Both the position numbers and the translations under genes were made by a program. Below the pieces are notes generated by a model. The model was not told the DNA's origin. It ran no database searches and worked only from the letters and a program-made list of their open reading frames with translations. 64,000 nt of DNA from Acidobacteriota bacterium (lineage in GTDB: Bacteria; Acidobacteriota; UBA6911; RPQK01; JAJDTT01): positions 1 through 64,000 of the forward strand of contig JAPPLF010000092.1 of the NCBI GenBank assembly GCA_028874215.1. The letters run 5' to 3'. Every line of letters starts with the position of its first letter. The first letter of the stretch is position 1. Shown here piece by piece: positions 37,328-45,801 of the stretch.

Positions 37328-38371
37328 ATGGCGAACATGACCCAACCCCACTCCTTCCGCTCCAGCTCGGAGGCGGTGCGGACATCGACCGGCATCGTCA
37401 TTCCGGTTTACTTTCCACCCGGCGTGGATCGGCAGGTGGGTCACGACCTGCTGGCGGACACCGTCGATGCCTGCGTCCGCCAGGTCGAACGTCCCGGGTC
37501 CGTCTGTTTGAGCGTGGACGGCGAACCCTACGGGAGAGACGTGGGAGAAGTCCTGTCCCGCCGGTTCCAGGTCCGGCTCACCTGGCGCCGCCGGAACAAG
37601 GGCAAGCTCCAGGCCGTGCGGCAGGGCATGGAGGTCTTGTTGGAGGAAGGGGGCCATGACTATCTGGCCGCGCTGGACGCGGACGGGGACCATTTCCCTC
37701 ACGAGCTTGCCAACGGGATCCGGTCGGCCCAGTACGCGCGGCGTCACGACCCGGATCTGGAAGTCCTGGTGCTGGGCCGAAGAATCAGCCGGCACCGGCC
37801 CATGGGCCTCATGAGGGGCGAGATGGAGGAGTTGGCCGACCGCGTTCTCCTGGACGCACTGACCTGGTCGGCCGCGGTCCGGGGGGCTCCGTTGCGGCTT
37901 GAATACGCCACGGTGCTGGAGGAGTTTCCCGACTTCCACTCCGGATTGAAGATTCTCAGCCGCGGCCTTGCCCGGCGGGTCTTCCTGACCGAGCCCGATC
38001 TGTGCGGGGGGACGGAGGACGCCTATTTCAAGCACGGCTGCGAGGCGGTGGTGACCGTGGAGAGCCTGCTGGCCGGCGGCTGCCTCGTCGTGTTCAACCG
38101 GACCACGCTCAACGAGCCCGTGGTCTCCTCGTTCGGACTCCTGGAACGCACCCGCATGGTGGCCGACAAGATCGTCTGGCCCTGCCGCCGTCTCGGGATT
38201 CCCGGCCATTTCGTCCGGCAGTGGCTGCGAAACCATCTGCCCCGGCTGCTGTTGAGCACCCTTACCCCGCAGGGGAGAGAGGAATTGCAGCAGATCCGCC
38301 GGCTCGTCCTGGAGGACCTGGGCCTGGAAGACGACCCAAACGAACCCATCGAGGCTCCACTGATCATCTGA
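37328..38371 (+). CDS. GT-A-like glycosyltransferase (family 2-like)
   Basis: This 347-residue soluble protein starts its fold at IVIPVYFPPG and has the metal site AALDADGDHF (about 116-125), as in GT-A glycosyltransferases. It has no membrane segment. A second domain with GGTEDAYFKHGC may carry the catalytic acid. Substrate unknown. It stands 86 bp after the dehydrogenase and is convergent with the zinc dehydrogenase gene (36-bp gap). Confidence is in the fold, not the reaction. Confidence 0.6.
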   Translation: MANMTQPHSFRSSSEAVRTSTGIVIPVYFPPGVDRQVGHDLLADTVDACVRQVERPGSVCLSVDGEPYGRDVGEVLSRRFQVRLTWRRRNKGKLQAVRQGMEVLLEEGGHDYLAALDADGDHFPHELANGIRSAQYARRHDPDLEVLVLGRRISRHRPMGLMRGEMEELADRVLLDALTWSAAVRGAPLRLEYATVLEEFPDFHSGLKILSRGLARRVFLTEPDLCGGTEDAYFKHGCEAVVTVESLLAGGCLVVFNRTTLNEPVVSSFGLLERTRMVADKIVWPCRRLGIPGHFVRQWLRNHLPRLLLSTLTPQGREELQQIRRLVLEDLGLEDDPNEPIEAPLII

Positions 38372-38407
38372 AATGATCCCGATTCCTGTATCGATCCGGG
38401 TGCGCTT

Positions 38408-39559
38408 TCAGGAAACTTCCAGGACCCCCTTGATGTAGGCCGCGTCCTTGGAGTCGTCGCCGAAGGCGCCCCTCACCGTTTCCAGGGAGGCGTAACGGTG
38501 GGTGATGAGGGACCGGACGTCTACTTGACCCGTCTGAATCAGTTCCACGGCCCGGGTCGTGGTCTCGGACCGCCCGGTTGCCGGATTCAGCGCGCCCGAG
38601 GCCCCCACCGAGACCACCAGCGTCGGCTCCAGGAAAAGGAGGAGATTGATGACGCTGAGATCGGTCCCCTGGTGCCCATGCCCGTAGAGCAATACGGTGC
38701 CCTGCTTTCGAATCAGCGAGGAGATGGTCCGGAAGGCGGCCCCGCTGCCGGTGGCCTCGATGAGGAGGTCGATCTTCCGGCCCCGGGTCAGGTGGGAAAC
38801 CCTCTCCACCAGGTCGGTTTGTCCCACGTCCAAGGGCGTTCCTCCGAAACGCTTCACCAGGCTCAGCTTTTCCGGGACGCGGTCCGCCACCAGGATGACC
38901 CCTTCGAATCGCACTTCCCTGCGGAGGTTCTGTAGAAACAGGAGGCCGGCGGGTCCGGCGCCCAGGATCAGGACGTTTTCGATCGGCCGGGACCCGTGGG
39001 AGCCCGGTTGGAACATGTAGCGGGCGTGCGTGCGCACCACCCGGTCCAGGGCGTGGAGGATGCATCCCAAGGGTTCCGAGAGGGCGGTCTCGGGGAAACC
39101 CATCTCCCCCTCCAGCCGGACCGCGTTCACCGCGGGAATCGCCACCCGTTCCCGCATGCCTCCCGGAATGCCGGTGATGCCCAGTTCCTGATAGTGGAGG
39201 CACTGGTGCGAGTCGCCGCCGTCACAGTACTCGCAGACCGGAGTGATCCGCTGGCTGTAGCAGTTCAGCCCCTGGTCCACGGCCACCCGGTCACCGGGCG
39301 CCAGGTCCCGAACCTGGGAGCCGGCTTCCAGAACGGTCCCGCAGAATTCGTGCCCCAGGATCTGGGGCTGGACGGAGAGAGGAATCGTCCGTCCTTCGCC
39401 ATCGGAGTTGTAGTTGGCTTCGCCCTGAAAGATGTGGAAGTCGGTGCCGCAGACGCCGACCGCACCGACCTGGATCAAGACGTCGTGATCCCCGCATTCC
39501 GGTTCCGGCACGTCGGCCACCTCGAGCCGTCCGGGGCGTTCCAGCAGCAGCGCCTTCAT
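38408..39559 (-). CDS. Zinc-dependent MDR dehydrogenase (sugar/threonine dehydrogenase-like)
   Basis: The 383-residue medium-chain dehydrogenase has the catalytic zinc ligands Cys37 (VCGTDFHIF) and His70-Glu71 (LGHEFCG), and a structural-zinc-like cluster CEYCDGGDSHQC. The NAD-binding motif is ILGAGPAGLLF (about 196-206). Together with the upstream symporter and PL10 lyase on the same strand, it probably oxidises a sugar or sugar acid alcohol group. It lies 200 bp after the symporter stop. That gap holds no gene. Confidence 0.85.
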   Translation of the reverse strand: MKALLLERPGRLEVADVPEPECGDHDVLIQVGAVGVCGTDFHIFQGEANYNSDGEGRTIPLSVQPQILGHEFCGTVLEAGSQVRDLAPGDRVAVDQGLNCYSQRITPVCEYCDGGDSHQCLHYQELGITGIPGGMRERVAIPAVNAVRLEGEMGFPETALSEPLGCILHALDRVVRTHARYMFQPGSHGSRPIENVLILGAGPAGLLFLQNLRREVRFEGVILVADRVPEKLSLVKRFGGTPLDVGQTDLVERVSHLTRGRKIDLLIEATGSGAAFRTISSLIRKQGTVLLYGHGHQGTDLSVINLLLFLEPTLVVSVGASGALNPATGRSETTTRAVELIQTGQVDVRSLITHRYASLETVRGAFGDDSKDAAYIKGVLEVS

Positions 39560-39759
39560 GGGATGCGGTTGATGTTAACAGCCCGTGGTAAAAATCGTCA
39601 CGGCATTCGACCGTCCCTCCACAGGCGCGGACGGCGTTGCTATGGGCCCACATACTCCCGGTATGCGCACCCGTAGCGCCTTGTCCGGCGGGCGCAGGAA
39701 CGGTCTCGGTGCTCGCGGGACTTTCACCACGGACTGTCACCAGCCGGAGCCGGCGACTT

Positions 39760-41220
39760 TCACGCCTGTCCGCGCAGCGAACCGGCGGAATTCCCGGCAT
39801 CGGAGACGGGGACGGCCGGCGGGGTCAGTAGGGATACCGAGACGTAGGCGAGGGTCGAGAGAATCACTGCCGGGAAGACGCGGTGGACCAGGGCGCCCTC
39901 GGGAAGATGGGGCCAGATGATCAGGCAGGCGATGCCCGCGGCATAGGAAGCCACGACCGCCTGGCCGTTGCCCCGGTTCCAGTAGAGTCCGAACAGCAGG
40001 CTGGGCAGAAAGCAAGCGGCGTAGAGGCTCCCGGAGAACGCCGTGATGGAGACGACGCCGCCCGGCGGATTCAATGCCACCAGGGCGGTCACGACGGCGA
40101 AGAGTGCGACGTAGATGCGGGTGGACTGCAGACGCGCGCGTTCGCTGCGTTCCTTCCAGACCAGGCCCACCAGGTCCCGCTCGCAGGTGGAGGCCACCAC
40201 CAGAAGCACCGAGTCCAGAGAGGACATGGCGGCGGACACCATGGCCACGAACAGGAAGGCGCTCACGAAGGGACCGAAGACCTCGCCCCCGGCCAGCAGC
40301 GCCGGAACGACCCGGTCCGTGTCTTCCAGACCTGGAGGCAGAATCCGTCGCGCGAACAGCCCGATGGGCGTCAGCAGGCTGAAGACCAGCAGAAAGATTC
40401 CCGGGGAGATCCAGGTGCCCTGGCGGACCGCCCGTTCGTCCTCCAGGGCATAGAAGCGGGACAGTTGCCGGGGCTCCACCAACGCCTTGATGGTGGTGGC
40501 GAAGATGACGCCCAGCAGGAGAGTCAGCGGGAGTGGTCCCGCCACCGAGGAGGGAACCTGGTCCACGGCCTGGGAGATCGGCTCCCAGCCGCCGGCGGCC
40601 CGCCAGGTCCCCGTAAAGAGCACCACGGCGGCGACGATCATCATGCCGCCCTGGATCACGTCGGTCCGGACCACCGAATGGAAGCCGCCCACGGCGGTGT
40701 AGAGCATGACCACGACCAGAACCATTCCGATGGCCGTCCAGTAGGGGACCTCCAGGACCGCCTCCAGCAGGTTGCCGATTCCTTTGAAGACCGCCGTCAT
40801 GTAGATCACGCTGGAGAAGAGGACCAGCAGGGCCGCTCCCACCCGGGCCGGAGTGCTGGCGAAACGGAATCCGATGAAGTCGGGGATGGTGACCGATCCC
40901 AGCGAGGCGGTCCGCTCCCGCAGCCGCGGCGCCACCCAGATCCAGGCCATCCAGGTGAAACCCACCGCGAAGGGCACCAGGAGCAGCCAGGACAGCCCGT
41001 AGCTGTATGCCTGCCCCGAAAAACCCACGTAGCTGTTGGTGCTGGCGTAGGTGGCGAAAAACGAGATCCCCAGCGTGACGCCTCCCAGGGACCGTCCGGC
41101 GACGAAGAAGTCCAGCCAGCCCCGGGTCCGGCGCTGCCCGATCCAGGCATGGTAGACCATGAGAGCCGTGTAGACCCCCAGGAGCGCCAGGACGAGGCCG
41201 TGTTCCCCGATCCAGGTCAC
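39760..41220 (-). CDS. Sodium:solute symporter (SSS family)
   Basis: The 486-residue protein has about 13 membrane helices, with SSS features such as the first helix after GEHGLVLALLGVYTALM, GISFFATYASTNSYVGFSGQAY and AAMSSLDSVLLVVAST (the sodium-site region of helix 8). Such carriers move sugars, amino acids or organic acids with sodium. It begins 16 bp after the PL10 lyase gene, so it likely takes up a breakdown product or a related sugar acid. Confidence 0.9.
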   Translation of the reverse strand: MTWIGEHGLVLALLGVYTALMVYHAWIGQRRTRGWLDFFVAGRSLGGVTLGISFFATYASTNSYVGFSGQAYSYGLSWLLLVPFAVGFTWMAWIWVAPRLRERTASLGSVTIPDFIGFRFASTPARVGAALLVLFSSVIYMTAVFKGIGNLLEAVLEVPYWTAIGMVLVVVMLYTAVGGFHSVVRTDVIQGGMMIVAAVVLFTGTWRAAGGWEPISQAVDQVPSSVAGPLPLTLLLGVIFATTIKALVEPRQLSRFYALEDERAVRQGTWISPGIFLLVFSLLTPIGLFARRILPPGLEDTDRVVPALLAGGEVFGPFVSAFLFVAMVSAAMSSLDSVLLVVASTCERDLVGLVWKERSERARLQSTRIYVALFAVVTALVALNPPGGVVSITAFSGSLYAACFLPSLLFGLYWNRGNGQAVVASYAAGIACLIIWPHLPEGALVHRVFPAVILSTLAYVSVSLLTPPAVPVSDAGNSAGSLRGQA

Positions 41221-41236
41221 GACGGGAGCCTCGGCG

Positions 41237-42973
41237 TCACCGGCCGCTCTCGCTCAGGTAGGCCGCCAAGGTCTCGATGTTTCGGGCGAAGGTCCGGGAG
41301 CTGAGGATCCGCTCCAGCGGCGGCTTGTCTCCGCGAAAGACGGTCAGCCTGCCGTTCTCGTTCAGAGGGATGGTCCGGTCGTCGATGGTCACGACCATGT
41401 CTTCGGCGGCGAAGAGAGAAACCACCGGGCCGGCCTTGCCCACCGATCCCTCCTCGACCCACGCCCCCCGCGGGTCCAGGCTCCGCACCAGGCTCCCCGC
41501 CAGGCGGGCCAGCTCCGGGCCTGACGGGTACGCGGTCTCCCCCCGCCAGGGTGAGAGCCCGCGGAGGCGCTCCGGGCGTCGAATGGCCGAGGGGTCCCGG
41601 GAGAGCAGCGACCGGTATTCCTGCTCCGCCTGCTCCAGGCGGCCGCCGTCGGTCCAGAGGCCGTAGTGGCGGATGACACTCACCGGCGAGTAGCTCAACT
41701 CGTACCCGTCCAGCAGCCGGCTGGATCCCGCTTCCACCCGGACCCGGGTCCCCTTGGTGATGAAGAGGGGGCGATTGGTGCCGAGCTCGTAGAATCGGGC
41801 CAGACAGAGTGCGCCGGGACCACATCGGCCGCCTGCCTGCCGCCAGGGCCCGTCGGCAGGCAGGTCGGATTTCCGCAGGTATTCGACGGCTCTGGGGAAG
41901 GGCTCCAGGTATTTCTTCCGTCCGGTCTCGCGGTACAGCACCAGGAGCATCTGCAGGACGGCCTGAGACTCGGAACCGGTGACCGACGGCGGCTCGAAGA
42001 TCCTGCCCCAGGCGGGGTGCATGCGGCTGTCGTACTGCTGAGCCCAGGCCGGTTGGGGATCGGGCATCTGGGCCAGCAGGAGGAAGTCGCCTCCCTTCGC
42101 AGCCACTTCCCGGTAACGAGGCTCCCCGTAGATTCGCGCCGCTTCCAGGAGGGTGTCGATGACATCCAGGATGGCGTTGTCGTTGAGGGTGTAGTGGTGG
42201 CGGTAGTCGGGACCCGGCCATTCGCGCGGCCACGAGCCGGGATACGCGGCGGACCGGGTACCCGGGAGGCCGGAATCGGCGACGTCCCGAAATCGTTGAG
42301 GCCACGCGCCGTTGGGGTATTGGGCCCGGGCCAGTTGATCCAGGGCGAAGAGGCTCGCCTCGTGGATCTCGGCGTCCTGGAATTCCAGTTCCCGATCCAC
42401 CCGCATGAGGAGCCGGAGCGCGCCCTGGGTGACGTTGTCGTCCAGCGTGCTGGCCGCCCTTGAACCGGGGGAGCCGTCTTCCGGAACGGAATCCGGCCTC
42501 TCGGCACAATCCCCGTCGACCCGGTAGGGGTAGGAGCGGCGTCGTTCGGGGTCCAATTCGATGATGTAGTCCCAACCCCCGGAACAGTGCTGACCCCGGA
42601 CCAGCAGCAGGGCGGTTTCCCGGGCCGCCTCCAGATAGTAAGGGTCTGCCGTGGCCTCGTAGGTCCTCAGATAGGCCATGCCCACCAGGGGGGTTCCGCT
42701 GGTCTGCACCGTTACCTGGGTCGGACCGTGAGCGGCCTCGGACCGTCCATAACTCAGGTCCGTGGCGTACCGGAAGTGATAACCGCCGGAATTGGACACG
42801 CGAGTGCGGAAGAATTCCACCGCCTGTTTCAGGGCCCTCCGGACCTCGTCCGGGTCGGAGCCAGCCGTCTCCGGGCCTTCCGGAGGCGGAGCGCACGCCA
42901 TCGGCCCCACCAGGATCCAAAGTGCTGCGAAACCTGAGCGAAGGCGCTTCTCGAAGTCCGATTTCAGTGCCAC
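41237..42973 (-). CDS. Probable PL10 family pectate lyase, exported
   Basis: The 578-residue protein has an N-terminal signal region (FAALWILVGPMAC; the lipobox is weak) and an alpha-toroid lyase domain. Motifs of polysaccharide lyase family 10 are seen: TLDDNVTQGALRLLMRV, YPNGAWPQRF, HYTLNDNAILDVIDTLLEA and PAWAQQYD. PL10 enzymes cut polygalacturonate by beta-elimination. The C-terminal 200 residues go beyond the usual domain. It heads a minus-strand run with an SSS symporter and a zinc dehydrogenase, so the set may handle a uronic-acid polymer. Activity on pectin is inferred. Confidence 0.78.
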   Translation of the reverse strand: MALKSDFEKRLRSGFAALWILVGPMACAPPPEGPETAGSDPDEVRRALKQAVEFFRTRVSNSGGYHFRYATDLSYGRSEAAHGPTQVTVQTSGTPLVGMAYLRTYEATADPYYLEAARETALLLVRGQHCSGGWDYIIELDPERRRSYPYRVDGDCAERPDSVPEDGSPGSRAASTLDDNVTQGALRLLMRVDRELEFQDAEIHEASLFALDQLARAQYPNGAWPQRFRDVADSGLPGTRSAAYPGSWPREWPGPDYRHHYTLNDNAILDVIDTLLEAARIYGEPRYREVAAKGGDFLLLAQMPDPQPAWAQQYDSRMHPAWGRIFEPPSVTGSESQAVLQMLLVLYRETGRKKYLEPFPRAVEYLRKSDLPADGPWRQAGGRCGPGALCLARFYELGTNRPLFITKGTRVRVEAGSSRLLDGYELSYSPVSVIRHYGLWTDGGRLEQAEQEYRSLLSRDPSAIRRPERLRGLSPWRGETAYPSGPELARLAGSLVRSLDPRGAWVEEGSVGKAGPVVSLFAAEDMVVTIDDRTIPLNENGRLTVFRGDKPPLERILSSRTFARNIETLAAYLSESGR

Positions 42974-43107
42974 GAATCCTCTCCTCCGTTTGGTTGGCGA
43001 GGGTCAGATCGACCGGAGCAGAGTATGTTTCCGGCCCAGGCTCCGAGTCAACGCGCGGCTCGGGAGAGGCGAATTCCAGTCGCCCGTTCCTCTGCTCCCT
43101 TGTTCGC

Positions 43108-44703
43108 TCATTCGCCCGTCGGTCGTCGGGAATGCGGCGGTTGGATACCGCCGCTCCGCCTCGACGCCAGGTCCCGCAACTCCGCATTCGCACGGTCGGC
43201 GATCTCCCGATCGCCGGCAGCAGCCGCGGCACGGCTCAGGCCCCGCAGTGAGAGCGCTCGCCGGGGCGCGCGCTCCAGGGACGCCTGGAATGCCTCCACC
43301 GCATCTTCGGCCCGGTCCATTGCCAGCAGGATCTCGCCCAGCAGTTCGAGGGCCGGTTTGGGAGGCAACGGCGGTCCGTAACCGAATGGCGTCTGCTCCT
43401 CGAGCTGAACGGCTTTGCGAAGCGTCGCTACGGCCGCGTCGGTCTTTCCGTCTTCGAACTGCAGCAGGCCATCGAGTTCCAACGCGGCAATCGGCAGTGA
43501 GGATTCTTCATCGCCTTCGGCGTCCGACTTGGCCTGAAGCTTCTCCGCCCATTCGCGGGCGCCGGCGAGGTCTCCGGTCTTGAGCGCGCGAATTCCCTCG
43601 GTGAGCGCGTTCACACCCCAGGCCCCGGAGCCCAGATCCTGGTCGTCAACGGTCCGCACGTCGGCGGCCCATTGTTCCCCGTCGATGAGGAAGTGTGCGC
43701 GCATGTAGGCCTGGTGTCTGCGTGCCCGGCTCGAGTCGGCTTGGGCGGCATCCTGCTCGACGATCGACAACTTCTCCCGGGCCTCGGCCAGCATTCCCTT
43801 TTGCAGATACGCGTATTGCATCCACGAGAGGGCATGGTAGCCCCGGTCCTCGCTTCCCAAGCCCAGCCGCGCCACGCGCTCTTCGGAAGAGTTCCATGAG
43901 TCGATGTTCGACGAAATGCATTCGTCCCACATGCCAAGAGCCAGGAAGATATGCGAGGGCATGTGCTGAGCATGGGGCGCCGCCGAGGCCACTTTCGAAT
44001 AGCGATGCGCGTAGGGCAGGCCGAGAGGGGCGTGGATCGGATCGTCGAAAGCGTGGATCAGGTAGTGCAGTGCTCCCGGATGATCGGGGTTCCGGCGAAA
44101 GACTTCCTGGCCGATCGATGCGATTTTCATGTACGTTCGAAAGTCGCGCTCCCCTCCGGTCACGGCGAACATGGAGACGGCATGGAGGCTGGCGGCTTCC
44201 AGGTCCTCCGGATGGTCTCTCGATAGCTGCCCCATGGCCTCGGAGTAATCTTTCCAGCGCCGATCCTGCTCGCCATCGCCGAACAGGATTGCCGCGGCGT
44301 CCAGGTAAGCCTGCTCTCTCGAGGTGACGGCCGGGTTCTTAGGAGCCTTCTCGAGTGCCGACCGCCCCTGATCCAGGTTCTCGTTGTGCCAGACCGGCCG
44401 GTAGTGCGTGAGCGCCTCTCCCCAATAGGCCAAAGCGAATGAGGAATCGGCGGCCTGGGCGTCTTGAAATGCCGACGCCGCATCGTCGTACTCGAAGCTG
44501 TGCAGGAGCAGCATGCCCCGCAGGAACGGTTCCTGGGCGGCGGCGCCACCGCTGTTGGGAAAGCTGATGACGCCCAGTTGCGGTCCGGCTTCAGGCACCG
44601 TTTCGCTTGGATCGCCGACCCTGGCGCCGGAAGTGACGATGTCCGTGACATCGCACGCCGAAGCCAGGAGAAACACGCCGGCAGCCATCAGAAATTGTTT
44701 CAT
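43108..44703 (-). CDS. TPR-repeat lipoprotein
   Basis: The 531-residue protein starts MKQFLMAAGVFLLASAC, a lipoprotein signal with Cys17. Residues about 50-500 are helical repeats with TPR features (FRRNPDHPGALHYLIHAF, AVEAFQASLERAPRRALSL). The GALHYLIHAFDDP motif recurs in a family of tetratricopeptide lipoproteins of unknown function common in Gram-negative bacteria. ATG 44703 is chosen since it gives the signal. It is divergent from the ABC operon with a 282-bp gap between them. Confidence 0.75.
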   Translation of the reverse strand: MKQFLMAAGVFLLASACDVTDIVTSGARVGDPSETVPEAGPQLGVISFPNSGGAAAQEPFLRGMLLLHSFEYDDAASAFQDAQAADSSFALAYWGEALTHYRPVWHNENLDQGRSALEKAPKNPAVTSREQAYLDAAAILFGDGEQDRRWKDYSEAMGQLSRDHPEDLEAASLHAVSMFAVTGGERDFRTYMKIASIGQEVFRRNPDHPGALHYLIHAFDDPIHAPLGLPYAHRYSKVASAAPHAQHMPSHIFLALGMWDECISSNIDSWNSSEERVARLGLGSEDRGYHALSWMQYAYLQKGMLAEAREKLSIVEQDAAQADSSRARRHQAYMRAHFLIDGEQWAADVRTVDDQDLGSGAWGVNALTEGIRALKTGDLAGAREWAEKLQAKSDAEGDEESSLPIAALELDGLLQFEDGKTDAAVATLRKAVQLEEQTPFGYGPPLPPKPALELLGEILLAMDRAEDAVEAFQASLERAPRRALSLRGLSRAAAAAGDREIADRANAELRDLASRRSGGIQPPHSRRPTGE

Positions 44704-44802
44704 CTTTTCCCTCCCCAATGGGTCCCGCTCCCCACGTTTCCCGAGCCGGCCGGGTCGCCTGCCGGCTGGACCGGACAACTGACCTGGCCGACGCCGCGGC
44801 AA

Positions 44803-44833
44803 TTGACAGATTCCGACGTTCTGGTGCTAGAAT
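44803..44833 (+). promoter_or_regulatory. Likely promoter of the Gld-like ABC operon
   Basis: TTGACA (44803-44808) and TAGAAT (44828-44833) are separated by 19 bp, slightly long for sigma-70. Transcription would start near 44840, about 145 bases before the ATG at 44986. No other good candidate is seen in the 282-bp gap. Confidence 0.5.
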
Positions 44834-44985
44834 ATCCTTTCTCGCGGGACACTTCCCCGCTGCAAGTTGCACGAGTGGGCTGGTTGCCGGCAAGTGAACC
44901 CGAACTCACCTCCGACGGATGACCAGCGGACAACAGAGAGTGACCGGTCCGTGACCGCCGAAATGTATCAATGAGGAAGGAGAAC

Positions 44986-45801
44986 ATGGAAAGCTCCCCC
45001 CGCACCATGATCGAAGCCCAGGGGCTCAGCAAGTACTACGGGCCCTTCGTCGCCATCGAGGACATCAGTTTCTCCATTCCGGAAGGCCAGATCGTGGCCT
45101 TTCTGGGGCCCAACGGCGCGGGCAAGTCCACCACCATGAGGATCCTCACCGGCTATCTGGCCGCCAGTGAAGGCTCCGCCCTCATCGGTGGTCTCAACAT
45201 CCATGAGAACCGGCTCGAGGCGTCCCGGATTCTGGGTTACCTGCCCGAGAACGGGCCCTTGTACCTGGACATGACTCCGTCGGAGTTGCTCAGGTTCTTT
45301 GGAGAGGCCCGCGGCCTGGCCGGTGGCGAGATGGAGGAGCGAATCGGCGCCGTGAACCGGCAGTTCGCACTGGACGACGTTTTGGAGAAGCCCATCGGGA
45401 AGCTCTCCCGGGGATACCGGCAGCGGGTGGGGCTGGCCCAAGCCATGCTCCACGATCCCGACGTCTTGATCATGGACGAGCCCACTGCCGGTCTGGACCC
45501 GAACCAGATCCGGGAATTCCGGTCCAGCATTCAGGAGCTGGGCAAGCGCAAGACGATTCTCATTTCGACCCACATTCTGCAGGAGGTGGACGCCGTGGCC
45601 GACCGGGTGCTCTTCGTCCACGACGGGCGGATGATCTTCGACGGGAGTCCCCGGGAATTGATGGAGGACGGGTCCCTGGAGAATTCCTTCTACCGCATGA
45701 CTCAGGCTGAATCCGGCGGGGCCCCTGTCTCGTCCGGCAACGGATCAGACGCGGAGGAGGCCGGAGTTACCGAAGCGTCCGAATCGGGAGGTGGAGAGTG
45801 A
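44986..45801 (+). CDS. GldA-like ABC transporter ATPase
   Basis: The 271-residue ATPase has Walker A FLGPNGAGKSTTMRIL, signature LSRGYRQRVGLAQAM and Walker B VLIMDEPTAGLDPNQ. It is like GldA and other drug- or polymer-type ABC-2 ATPases. The ATG at 44986 is preferred over 44971 because GGAAGGAG ends 4 bases before it. The last 40 residues are acidic and Gly/Ser-rich. The stop overlaps the GTG of the next gene (GTGA), so ATPase and permease are coupled. Confidence 0.9.
   Translation: MESSPRTMIEAQGLSKYYGPFVAIEDISFSIPEGQIVAFLGPNGAGKSTTMRILTGYLAASEGSALIGGLNIHENRLEASRILGYLPENGPLYLDMTPSELLRFFGEARGLAGGEMEERIGAVNRQFALDDVLEKPIGKLSRGYRQRVGLAQAMLHDPDVLIMDEPTAGLDPNQIREFRSSIQELGKRKTILISTHILQEVDAVADRVLFVHDGRMIFDGSPRELMEDGSLENSFYRMTQAESGGAPVSSGNGSDAEEAGVTEASESGGGE

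Noticed and set aside
41217-43232. Long minus-strand frame of 671 codons.
   Set aside because: Out of frame with the PL10 lyase on the same strand; Arg/Gly/Pro-rich with no motifs.
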